This document shows positions 1 to 11,142 of a stretch of 64,000 bases of DNA, one piece after another. The stretch spans positions 22,724,811 through 22,788,810 of the forward strand of contig NC_045128.1 in the NCBI RefSeq assembly GCF_007655135.1, read 5' to 3'. The notes under the pieces were generated by a model, which was given only the letters and a program-made list of their open reading frames with translations, was not told the DNA's origin and did no database searches. The DNA comes from Punica granatum. Its lineage: Eukaryota; Streptophyta; Magnoliopsida; Myrtales; Lythraceae. How positions within the stretch are numbered: the stretch's first letter is position 1; each line of letters starts with the position of its first letter. The position numbers and the translations under genes were made by a program.

Positions 1-93
1 TTATGAATTTCTGTTGAAAAGTATTCTTCTTCTGTCACTCGAGAGTCATTTGAGGAGTCTGTGTGACTTCCGAGAAGTAATCCAAAGCGATGT

Positions 94-539
94 TCATGAT
101 TTGTAGAATTGTGGGATATGATTGTGTTTAACATCGGGCATTAACTTTTGTTTGATGAATCGGCGTTTTTGGACTTCCATTGAAAAGTTGTCTGTATTCA
201 GAAAATTGCTTGTATAAAGCAGATGATCTGCGAAATGTGTTTGAAGACACTTTTCATCTGTTTGGCACCACGAGGGATTTTTGAAGCCCAATATTGATTA
301 TCTTCTGATGGTTGAGTGAACCAGTAGAAAATAGTATTGTTGGCGTTGTATTCTGAAAATGTCGATTTATAAGTTGTTTGGGCTCTCTGTTTGTTCTGTA
401 TGTTGCTGGATGATTCTGTAAGTTTTTCTGTCATCTGCTTGTCTTTGTTGACTTGAAAATGAATAGCAATTAGCTGCTCTGTCGAGCTCTCTTTTGTATC
501 GATACTCAAGTCATGGCCCCGAATTGTTGTGATGGACAT
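94..539 (-). pseudogene. Unrecognised ORF pair, probably one broken coding sequence
   Basis: Two overlapping minus-strand reading frames, 198-539 (113 codons) and 94-291 (65 codons), have mixed, protein-like composition and look like one coding region split by a frameshift near the phrase FYWFTQPSEDNQ. The second frame continues with KNPSWCQTDEKC and HFADHLLYTSNF. I do not recognise the family. The region borders noncoding repeat and the window edge, so it could be a fragment of a mobile element or the end of a gene lying to the left. No splice structure or domain could be assigned. Confidence 0.3.
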
Positions 540-639
540 TGTATGAATTGGTGAGCCAAAATAGAGTGTTGACCCATCATCATAAATTCACCATACATAA
601 TTAGGAAAGAAATTGGAGGAATTCACAATATTTACAAGC

Positions 640-1215
640 CACCTAACCTATTCAAGCTAAAGGAACCACTAATTGTCCTAATTAACAACTAATTGAGGCT
701 AATTAACCACGAAATCAAACAATTGAGGCCTCATATCAATTAAGCACAAAACATAAAAATATGCATATAAGGTCCATCTCTTGCTAATTTCACCTAAGTA
801 AGCTACTTCAAGCATAATTAAGCGTAGCCAAGTTTGTAATTAGTCCGATTATACACAAATTGAGGCAAATTACACCTAATTAACCCCAAATTGGACCTAA
901 TTGTTACCCGATCAGAATGTCAACTCGAGCATTAAGCAAGATTAAACCCAATTGGAACCTAATTAACACGTACATAGACTAATTCTAACTAATTACATCT
1001 AATTACAACTAATTATGCACATATTGACTCAATTAACTCCAAATCAAGTCCAATTAATCATGCCATTAGTCTTTCCTGAGTAAAATCAAGATTAATTAGC
1101 CAAATTTGACCCTAATTAAGCAAGATACTACTCAATTAATCCTAATTAAGCTCTAACTCACACAATCTACCAACTTAGGCATCTAATCTACGCATAATTA
1201 CTCTAATTAAGCAAG
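640..1215. repeat. Dispersed AT-rich repeat, copy 1
   Basis: The stretch is built of short taatt-rich phrases and has no coding potential. Positions about 775-1170 align in the same orientation with about 43556-43925; for example tagtccgattatacacaaa and aagcaagattaaacccaatt occur in both. Length and composition fit a noncoding or LTR part of a Ty3-type retroelement, but I could not define termini, primer site or target duplication. Confidence 0.55.
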
Positions 1216-1915
1216 TAACTACCGAAATACAAGCTAAATAGCTTGATTTTAGCTGTGGACAAAGGCTTGGAGCCTCGCATTACCTTGATTCCGAGAAATT
1301 TTCGGATCTTCGAGCTCAAATTCGGCGAAATCGGTGTTCAAGCTTTAAATTATCCTACTAATTAAAGGAACCTAGGCTCAATTAAGGGATTTGGGTCGGT
1401 AATTTGGCAACACTACAACATATAAAGTTAGCCAAAGGTCCTTAATATGAAAAATGATCCTCTATTTATAGAGAAGGAGAGTCGAGGATTGTTTATTATA
1501 ATTTTCGAAACTGCAGGGATGAAAATGAAAGGATTTTTCAAATTTCGGTGGTTGAGAGGGTGCTAGCTGTCCGAACCTGTCCGTAGGGGCAACTGGCCTG
1601 TCGGAGCCCTTACTATCAAGCCGCGCGGTTACTTACACTGCCCTCGTTCAGGGACGCAGGAGGAACCAATCAACTCATACAATTTTTTGTAAAATGGGCA
1701 CGAATAGTTATAATTAAGTACTTAACCCTCGAGGACTCATTTGTTTATTCTCAAAAGTTCGTCTTCTGACTTGTGATCCCCAGGTGCTTTCATTCGCTCT
1801 TCGATTCAATGTGGTTTCTGAATGATAGACCTAACCCATATCGGAATGAGGTGCTTATAGCTGCCCATATTCGGCTCAGACAAAGAGGACACATTCCAGG
1901 ATTGGGCTTGGCTTG
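1216..1915. other. Noncoding spacer, possibly part of the same retroelement
   Basis: No gene is visible. The stretch joins the AT-rich repeat to the degenerate coding remnant that follows and may be part of one decayed element. A short stretch around 1773-1973 is open on the plus strand, but it matches nothing I recognise and overlaps the antisense open frame that begins at 1916. Confidence 0.3.
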
Positions 1916-3480
1916 TTATTCACGTAATACTCCCACGTCCCTGTCCCTTAATAGAGATGTCATTCCTGAATGACTTTTGAAAAAGGAATGTTGGTGGCTT
2001 GATAGGTGTTTTTCATCTTTTGAAAATGATGCATCTTCCACTTGAGATGGAAGATGCGGAGTTGCTGGTTGGGGTTGAGGCAGTGGAGTAGCCGGTCTCA
2101 TAGGCATTTTAGCTGCTGGCTTAGGAAGCTCCACACTACTTTCCTCATGTGCGGTAGGATGGGCACTCGATGCCTTAGCAATACTAATAGGCTTGGTGGT
2201 CGAAGATTTGGCTTTCTCCGTTGGTAAGGGTTTAGGCGATTGAGTAACCGGCCTATTTCGCTCCTTCACGGTTGAGTCGGGAGCCTTTGTGCTTCCTCCT
2301 TCTGTGGTGGTTGAAATGGCTGCATCTACTTTAGAAGGAAAATGCGAGCGTGTAGTCGAAGGTGATCGTCGATCTTTTCGACTGTTGTCTCGAATCTGCC
2401 TCAATCGCTTCTTTCGCCCGGGCGAAGCTTTCTCTTAACTCTTTAAACTCTTGTTGCAGCTGTGCACAAAGATCTAACAACTCTGAATTACCAGCTGACT
2501 GCGACTCTGTGTAACCAACTAATAGCGAAGAAATAGCTAGTTGTGCTCAACTATTGGCTGGTTGAGGCTGTGATGGCCAATAATATATGGGCGACGACAA
2601 ATAGCTTGTTGAAGGCGATGCCAAATAGCTTATTACAAACTGTAGCTAAATGGCAAAGAGCTATCGGTCGATGGCATCAACAGTGAATAACTAGATGATG
2701 AATAATAATAATTATAAAAGTTTGACGAGGGTGATACGCAAGTCGATGGCGACAATGAATAATCATAATTGTTCATGTCGATGTTAGCACTACTTTGGTG
2801 GGGTCCCACCGAGTGTGCCTAAAGTTGTTTCGCGTAAAGTCACGTAATTCCACTTTTGGCGTTGGCCAGGTGAATCTCTTACGAGATCGGTATTGCCAGG
2901 TGTGCTAGGGCACAGTTCAAAGGATTGGTAGCGAAATCACCAATCGACCTCACCATGCTAGAACGTAGCGCTACAGCCCAAAGATCCGTAGGTCTAATCA
3001 GCGGATAAACTTAGGAGAGATGTCATTGTTGTGGTTGACGATGATGGTCAGACGATTATGGGGCCTGAGGATTTGGCCGCTAGAATTCTCCCCAAATATG
3101 GGCGAGTGCTAACAATAGGATGACGTCAAGAGAGACGGCTAGAAGCTGGCCTTTAGCGTAGCTCACGACCTGGTTTGGCTTGTGAAGGACTTGGATAACT
3201 TCATGATTGAGTTAGCCAGAAGTGGAATGAAACATTGGGTCAGGCTACTAGGAGCCGAAAAGGGTTAGCGCGTGTCGAAACCTTAGCTCATGGATGACAT
3301 CCTCGATCGGGAACCAAGGTGGGTAGAAGGATATGCCGATGGATCGGCGGGATTTTCTCGGAAGGCTATTGCATGATAAGGAAGGGGTGCATGAAAAATA
3401 GATATGTTAGGAGCAAATGCAATAAGTAAAGATTGAAAAGATAAGTGCGTGCGTAGAGCTATTTTGTGATTGATGTCAGG
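1916..3480 (-). pseudogene. Degenerate Ser/Pro/Thr-rich coding remnant, probably transposon-derived
   Basis: The longest open stretch, 1916-2404 on the minus strand, encodes a low-complexity basic protein rich in Ser, Pro, Thr and Lys. Coding-like sequence continues upstream to about 2540 in another frame, with a Leu/Glu/Arg-rich phrase (LCAQLQQEFKELRESFARAK) that could form a coiled coil. Further upstream to about 3480 it remains weakly coding-like but is broken by stops. This layout resembles a gag-like or 'plant transposon protein' remnant. No catalytic motif is visible, so the family is not assigned. Confidence 0.35.
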
Positions 3481-3719
3481 GGGTTAACAATAGACAGACT
3501 CAACTTATATAGGCTAGATATGTGTGCCGCCCTAGACAATGGAAAACGTGAAATGACCTAGTAAACTAAGCAATTAGATAACCCTAGGACTATGTGAGAA
3601 ATATCATTTAGTTATTGCCTAAAACGCTAGACTAATGAAAGAAATAAACATCTAGCTACTACTTAGAGAATAATTCTCCATTATTCGTGACTATGCAAAG
3701 CTAAAGACTAAGGAATGAA

Positions 3720-4180
3720 AATAAAATAAGAGGGAAAGTCCATATGCAGCACGTCCATACAATCTTCAACAATGCAATCTTACATCTGTTTCCATACGTC
3801 TCATTTGCTTCCAATTTGGCTCCATGGATGCATCATGTATGTAATCTTCTTCACTTTGGTAATATATGGACACCTTCTTGCATGGGAATTTTCTACCATC
3901 TCAGGCTCTTTGGAATATTCTTCTTCCATCTTAAGATCTAATTCATATGAAAATTCCTTGATGCTCACTCAATCTTCGTACGTGCCCAAGAATTCGTCCA
4001 CGTTTGTTCTCACCTATGCTTAGAAATAATCCACGATTTTCCTCCACGAGCCAACCATCCATTTCGCGGTGATTCGGGTCGGGTGTTGCTGCAACTTTGA
4101 ATCGGTTTCATCACAGGCTTCGATAATGGGCCACTCCCAGTTGGGCCGGTCTCATGAGCTTTATACATTTAGGTCCTACT
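3720..4180 (-). pseudogene. Short degenerate coding-like stretch
   Basis: Minus-strand translation gives an acidic, Met/Glu-rich sequence (for example KMEEEYSKEPEMVENS) with in-frame stops. It lies upstream, in the same orientation, of the Ser/Pro-rich remnant and may belong to the same decayed element. I do not recognise it. Confidence 0.2.
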
Positions 4181-7000
4181 TACCGTGAAGTGCGGAAAAT
4201 ATTTGTAAATAATTTCATGTGGGCATTATAATTACTATTAGATGCCATCTATGTCCACATCATCACTTGTTGGCACTCTATGATGACTTGAATCAAAAGG
4301 GTATAATAAGTTAGACGTTTTAAGGTCGATTTACCTAAAGTTGTACTGATACTACTCAATTGACAATATGGGCGAACATATAAGACAACCGCTATTATAT
4401 TACCAAAATAAAATAGAAATAGAGCTAAGGTTGCATACCCTGGATGGTAAAACCACCTATTAGCAAGACATTAAATGGTCATATGCAGAGGCACTTTAAT
4501 TTAGAATAGGGATTCTTGAAAAAGAACGTATGTGGCATGATCTGTTGGCATGCTCTATCTTTCATGTATATATTCATAACAATTATGATTCATTTAAGAA
4601 AAGGATCTGGTGCAACAGCATTTTTATTGATTGAGGTACTAAGTTAAATTTTTATCGATGAAACTCCCGTAATTCTTATTTTTCCTTTCTCTATCCACTT
4701 CAAGGCTCATAGACATGGTTCATAACCGGGAAGAAAGAAAATTATTACCGATCTCTGCCGCATGACTAGTGACTCATTGCTAGTAACAATGTTTTTCTTT
4801 TTGCTGGATCATTTAGTGACCATGTTAATTGTGTTCTTGTGTGGCCCTTTTCATTCAAATACCAAAATGGTATTTTAATTTCTTGGATAGACCACATGCC
4901 TTTAGTCGATGAATGTCGACTTTAATTAGTGCGAAATTGAGAACTAATTGATACAATATTCTTAACACAAAATAATTTTTAATGCCATCCTTGTGCATAA
5001 AGTAAAAAAGACTATAACAGCTCAGTTATAGATATAATACCCCGTCAATTCAGAGTTATTTGTTTATAGAGTCTTGGGTTTGTACATGTAAAAAATGTAT
5101 TGAGAACTCGAATTAATTTTATTATAATTGACTCAATAAGTTAATATCTTTTTAAGTGATTTTTATATTTTTCGCAAAGTTTCTGGATTGATTAAACTCC
5201 TGGTTGATATGAATGCATAGCTAGGCCCCATTGATGTCGGTCCATTCATCATGACAAGGTTAATTAATGTTATTTCACCTTCCAAAGTTCCAAAAGGCCA
5301 TGAGAAAAAGACTTAACGTGGCCAACCCAAATCTACTTACCTTCGTATCCTCAAATTTTATCATATTTTCATAAATAAATCTCAAATTTATTTAGGAAAA
5401 ATAAACTGTATCTAGACATGTGTAGGTGCCAATTGCCACGAATTTAGCCATGCACGTGACTTGCACACCTGCACGTGACCAATCACCTTCGTTCCTCAGT
5501 ACGACCTGCTTTCATGGGATGCCCATGATCTCAAAATTCTAGAAGTGATCATTTTGTCCGACTTTATTTTATATGGTCGTGCTTCTAAAAGATATTTATG
5601 TTGATATCCGAATATTACGCACATTGATTTTTGAAAATATATCAAATATCTTACATGATATGATCTCTTAAACTGCACAAAACTGTTATCAAAATTAGAA
5701 GGATCCCTAAATAATGGAGTTCTCAAGAGATAATGTATTTTGCTTTATCTATTTATAGTAAAATATACCTGCATGAAATTGGCACCAGATATAATAAATC
5801 CATATATATGCGGTCGATATTTAGGAGATCATATACAATCCATAGAGCATATTATCTATTGGTCTTGTTACGTAATTGTTCTAAAAAATTTTAAATTACG
5901 AAAATTTCATATGAATCTTGAGATTATATACTTTGTTCATAGCGTTAATTAATTCTAATTCAATAGGCTTTGGCTCCGAATTCACAGTTATAAATTCTTT
6001 CCTAGGAAATTAGTCATACCTTCAATATAATTCGTCGAAATAAGAAATGGTAGGTAGTGGTATTAATAGGAGCGTCTATTATTAATCATTAATCATATGC
6101 TAAATATAACCGAGTCAAATAAATAAGAGGATGTAAGACTTTTTCCAAAGGCTAATAAATGGACGATTTTTGCTTCCAAAGAAGCATTTGTTGCGGCACC
6201 CATATCTCATCACACAACCTTCCATTCATTTAATTTCCCCATAAACATAAAAAAAGTATAAATTTATTTTTAGGGTTATTTAAGATTTTTTTTTTAATCT
6301 TAGACTTATCATTTTGGTTTAAGAGATAATGCCGTTCCAAAGAAGAATGCGAATAGGCTACGTTTTGGGATTCGCCCGCTTGTTTTGCCACCATTATAAC
6401 CCATGATTTTATTTTCATAATTTTGGTTATTTGAATTAGTATACTGATGGACAAGGTCCTCAACTTTGGATCAATTATAAGTGCATCCCTAATTCTTGAA
6501 ACAAGTCATACTTTTACGGGTGCTAATTAGACCTTCTTTTCTCACGCACAAATCTCCTTTTCCTTCTATCGTTGCTCATGTCAGAATGATTCGATGAGTG
6601 AAAAAACAACATCCATGTTCAAACTAGATCGAACCCGGAGAAGAGCTAACTTTATGCTATTAATGGCAACTTAGATTACAATAAAAATAAATTGGAGAGA
6701 AAGAGGTGTTAACTTTCGCGGATCACAAGCAAGGCACTAAATTATTAAATTGTAAATCATGAAAATGAAGCATTTGGTTAATTACTTACATAATTAATAT
6801 CTATTATATTTAGCCAAAAGAACTTGAAAACCGTATTTTTATCTAATATATATATATATATATAGATATATAGATATGCATAGAGATATCATCATCAGCA
6901 TCGATATGATAATTGTATGCTCTTAGGGCTCCTCTCTGGTTTTCTTTTCTTCTCACCCAACCAAAGTATAAATGGCTTTTTATTGAATCACCCCTTCAAA
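4181..7000. other. AT-rich intergenic region, nothing recognised
   Basis: No ORF with protein-like composition, no LTR pair and no clear inverted repeat were found. Short open frames at 5496-5952 and 6230-6463 look like chance. A TA microsatellite lies at about 6847-6863. Confidence 0.5.
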
Positions 7001-7079
7001 TTGTCATTATCATTCTCATTATTTTTCCTAAGCCATTATTTATATATATCAATCAAATTACTAAATAGAAAAAGGAAAT

Positions 7080-7162
7080 AATCAAGCAGGGATTGATGGA
7101 TGGAAGAGGGAATTCTGAATCTGAAGAAGAAAGCTTCCATTAATTCTGAATCACTGTAAGGT
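7080..7162 (+). other. Possible 5' untranslated exon of the HMGB15-like gene
   Basis: The sequence before gtaagt at about 7163 has a good donor context (CTGTAAG followed by GTAAGT), followed by a pyrimidine-rich intron start (ttctgttctgttctgctctg). A TATA-like run (ttatttatatatatc) lies about 30-40 bases upstream. The next strong acceptor in the right place is the ctcttttcttcaacag ending at 10738, just ahead of the HMGB15 start codon. A 5' leader intron of about 3.6 kb is therefore plausible but unproven without transcripts. Confidence 0.35.
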
Positions 7163-9742
7163 AAGTCCGCTTTTTCCCTTCTTTGTCTATTATATTATTT
7201 ATCTATCAATTTCGTTTGCTTTTGGTTATATTTTCTGGGTTTGCTCTGTTCTGCTCTGCTCTGTTTTGTTCTGTTCTGTTCTGCTCTGCTTCTGTGTGTA
7301 TTGCCATTGTTATTAAATAATCAATTCAGACACGACCTTGAATGGGGCATTCTTGACTTAATTCCGGCATTGCAATTCCGATGATAATAATAATGGCGAT
7401 GACATCATGAAAAGCACTGTCGTTCTCCCGTTTCTTGATTCAGAAATTTGCGGATATTCTTTGTTTTGTTATGGTTTTGTGTGTCCGCCATGGAAACAGA
7501 GCTCCCGATTCGAAAATTCCAAAGGGTTTAGGCGACTGGTCTTTTCTCTTTACTTGTTCGTCTGTATATATGTATATGTATATGTATGCAATATATATAT
7601 ATATATATATATGCATGAATTTACCCATTGCTGCCGAGTGTCATCGTTCAAGAACGAAGCATGTGGGTATCTGTCTCTCCCTCTTATGGGTATGTCTTTT
7701 TTAAGGAAAGGTTTCAATTTTACAAGGAAAAAAAAATGAAGGAAAAGTTTCAAGAAAATGAAGGAGTAGTTCTTCTTGTCAACTTTTCTTGGAATTTCTG
7801 GCTATCTGGAGGCAGAAGAAAATCAGTTTTTCCTTCAAATTTTTACTGAAAATTGGAAGAAATTTAATTATGGTTATTCGTTGCTCTTGTCTTTTTGTTT
7901 GGATCACTGGAAACTTTTACTGGGAAGAAACGATTTGATAATAATTTGCCAGAGAAAGGGACAGCAGGGAACTGTTTCTTCAAAATTGCACTGCAACCAG
8001 AGATTTTAAATTTTTTTTAAAAGAAAATTTATTTTGGAAGATTTTTACTGCTTATTAGAATTATTCGACTTAAATTTAATATTATTTTAACATTCAGATA
8101 TTAGAGTACATATTAATTGATTTTTTTTTAGATTAAACATTTTCTGTACTTTTCCTTTTCTTCCTTTGTACTTTTGTAGGGCCCAGCGGATAACACTTTT
8201 TTTTTTTGAGGCATGATTATAATTTTTTCATTTTTTTTGAAGGGAAGAGAAGAGTAAATGTGTGCAGGTTGCAGAATAGATATCACAGTATCTTTGGAAT
8301 GTCAGGGCAAGTAATAGCCTAAGCCTAAGTATGATGTAGGCCTGTTGCCTTCCATGCTTTGCTTTTTGTTTTTTTCGTTGAAATCTCTGCTTTGCTTTGA
8401 TTCGCATAGTGCCACAGATTTATTTACTAGATACTTCTTCTTTAATATAATATGAGCAGTGTCTTTAGTAATTTTTTTAATATACATAAATATCAATAAA
8501 AGGGCATTATAGAAGTTCATCTACTTTTCATGGATTGTAAATAAATGAATAAATAAATAAATAATCCTTGATCATCATAAGTGATCTTTAAGCATTGGTT
8601 GGTTCATCTTTGGATATGAAACTAACCGAAGTGCTTGCTGCAAAATGTATTTTCTGAACATTATATCCTGAATAATAAGAAAACTTAGGAAATATCAAAT
8701 TATTTGTCGAATATTCTAGCTGTTTGACATAAGTAAGCTATCAGACGTCAGATAAATCTATCAGTGCTAGCAAGATATGGGAGCAGATTTGGAATTTAAT
8801 ACCAGGGAGTAGGGGCCTTAAAAGACCAGAGCTTGAAAGAGGGTTATCTGCTTCTTTCCTTTTAAGCATTCTGATTTGGGGCTGAGTGGGGGCATTGAAG
8901 AGCCTGAGAGCCTCCTCTTACTGGGTACACAGAGAAAAAAAGGAGGAAATTCAATTGGTTTGTGGGACAGCCTACCCTATAGTCTGAGAAAACTCTGTAC
9001 TATGTTTGCTTCTTTGCTTCTTTCTTTATAAATTATTGTGCTTTGACTTTACCTTCTATCTCCCCAAATGCTGCTGCCCTAATTAGTCCTATGGACAAAG
9101 CAAAGTTGCGATCTCAGTAAAAAATCTATTAAAGAAAACTCATATTTTACTCAAAAAAATAAAAATAAATGAAGAAGCTCATATTTTCAATGTATTTTTC
9201 ATAGGTCCGATCTCAGCCATGTACTAATGCCGCACTTTTATTCTTATGATATAATATACATCTCATTCGAGTCATTTTGAAAACACACACGAGAATACTT
9301 CCTATTGAGATTAGTCGAGTGAAGTCTGCATATTCTCATTATTTAAAAAAAAAAGATTTAGTAAAAAGCAATTATATGTATTATATAGAAAATCTATTTG
9401 TTTATGGTTCTTTGGGTCCGCCATCTTGTCACTGTATTGAGTTAAGACGACTGAGAGAGGGTCGTTTTAGTTATCATTGTGGAAGGTGGCCTTTGGTCAG
9501 CAGCAATGCGTTCGGCCTCTTTAGTTGATTTTCTTTCCGTTGTGCTCTTTTCTTCCCCCTACCTCCCTCCTTCCCTCATTGTCTCTTGTGTGTTTCCCTA
9601 CTGCACTTTTTGGCATCTGCCTAGTCTTATGATTTTGTCTCTGCAAGCAACTTCTCTTCCCTCTTACAGTATCTTAAGTTGTTGCTGAAATCCTTTCCTG
9701 GTTGTTGCAGTCATCCCCCTAAACCAATAGCTAGAAATCTTA
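7163..9742. other. Probable leader intron or upstream region of the HMGB15-like gene
   Basis: No coding sequence is recognised. TA/AT microsatellites (7591-7612) and poly-T/poly-A runs are present. The overlapping short open frames at 7407-8009 come from low-complexity TA and A/T runs. Confidence 0.35.
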
Positions 9743-9987
9743 GGGGCCGTTTGGATTCAGAGTTAAAGTTACTTTGATTTTGATTTTGATTTTGATTGTG
9801 GAAAATGACAAATGAGATATGATTATAAATTTGACTTGAGAAATGTGTATTTTTGTTGTGTAGTGTGTTGAGTTAAAGTTAAAGTTAAAATTTTTAAATT
9901 GGGAAATGTGTATTTTTGTTGTGTAGTGTGTTGAGTTAAAGTTAAAGTTAAAGTTAAAATCAGGATTCTTTGAATCCAAACGGGGCG
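9743..9987. mobile_element. Tourist-like (PIF/Harbinger) MITE
   Basis: A 245-bp noncoding element with terminal inverted repeats: left ggggccgtttggattca, right end complementary to cgccccgtttggattca. It is flanked by the 3-bp duplication TTA (9740-9742 and 9988-9990), the target signature of PIF/Harbinger elements. The interior has attttg and agttaa reiterations and an internal near-duplication (gaaatgtgtatttttgttg at about 9841 and 9903). A related copy sits at about 27529-27719. Confidence 0.75.
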
Positions 9988-10836
9988 TTAATACAATCAT
10001 CGCGTTGTCGGTTCTTGTAGATTTGTATTAAAATAAAGCCATCCCACATCTAGACAACCTTTTCACGGCCAAAAAAGCATTAGAAGTAACTCGATTCCGA
10101 GTTACAGCTACACCTTTTCAGAAGCAGATCAAAGGACTAAACCTCGAGTCTAAGTCGCGAGTCATTGTAACATCAGTTATTTAAATGTCTATTTACGAAG
10201 CTGTCTTAAGGCAAATATCATTAATGGGGGCTACTACAATGGATTTGTCTAAACTCAGTGACTATATAGACGTCCTAAGGTTAGACGTGTGGTTAGAGTT
10301 TACATGATTAGATTTACTGAGCCATGTCATTTAAGGTAAATCCCGACTTGAAAGGAAGTTCGTTCACAGAACTGTTACAGTTACACTTATGCGACACTGG
10401 CTGGGTCTGTCAACGAGCTTATTTAGGAAAAGGGGAATGTGTCATATTAATGCAAACATATAGTTGACTAAATAACATGTGGTCACACCAGTACTTCTCC
10501 CCATTTTAGTACTTGTTATATTCATTAAGTTCCTTCACCTTTCTATGTATCAATGTGATTGCTATGGGCAATTAAAACTGAGCAAATCCTGTTTCTTCCC
10601 CATATATATATATATATATAAATGGCTGACCTCTAGTCTGACTTTTATTTATTGAATGAGTGAATATGTACGTGTAGAGTAAGAATGGCCTCTTAGGACC
10701 GAGATTTCCTCATTTTGGGTCTCTCTTTTCTTCAACAGAGAGACAATATATCTGACTCTTAAGCCATTTGACATGCAGTGTTAAGGGGAACTTAGCCATT
10801 GAACTCTTCTTTGTCAAGAGCACAAGGAGAAACAGG

Positions 10837-11106
10837 ATGGCATCAAGTTCAAGGGCAAGTCAGAGCCAAACAATAGGAATGGGGATGAGGTCAGAGGGGA
10901 ACTATCAGGCATACCCACCTCCAGTGGCAGAGTACAGTCAAGTGGTGGCAAGCCCTCAGCTCTTCATGTCCACTCTTGAGAAGCTCCACTCCACCATGGG
11001 CACCAAATTCATGTATGCTCTATGCTTCATTTCCCCTTCCCCACTTTGGCTGCAATAGTTTAAACCAGTATGTGCATATCATGTTGGACTCAACCATGTG
11101 TTTTTG

Positions 11107-11142
<36 letters not shown>

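Noticed and set aside
7407..7753. Several overlapping ORFs on both strands
   Set aside because: They run through TA microsatellite and poly-A sequence (Tyr/Ile/Val repeats), lie in a probable intron, and match no family.
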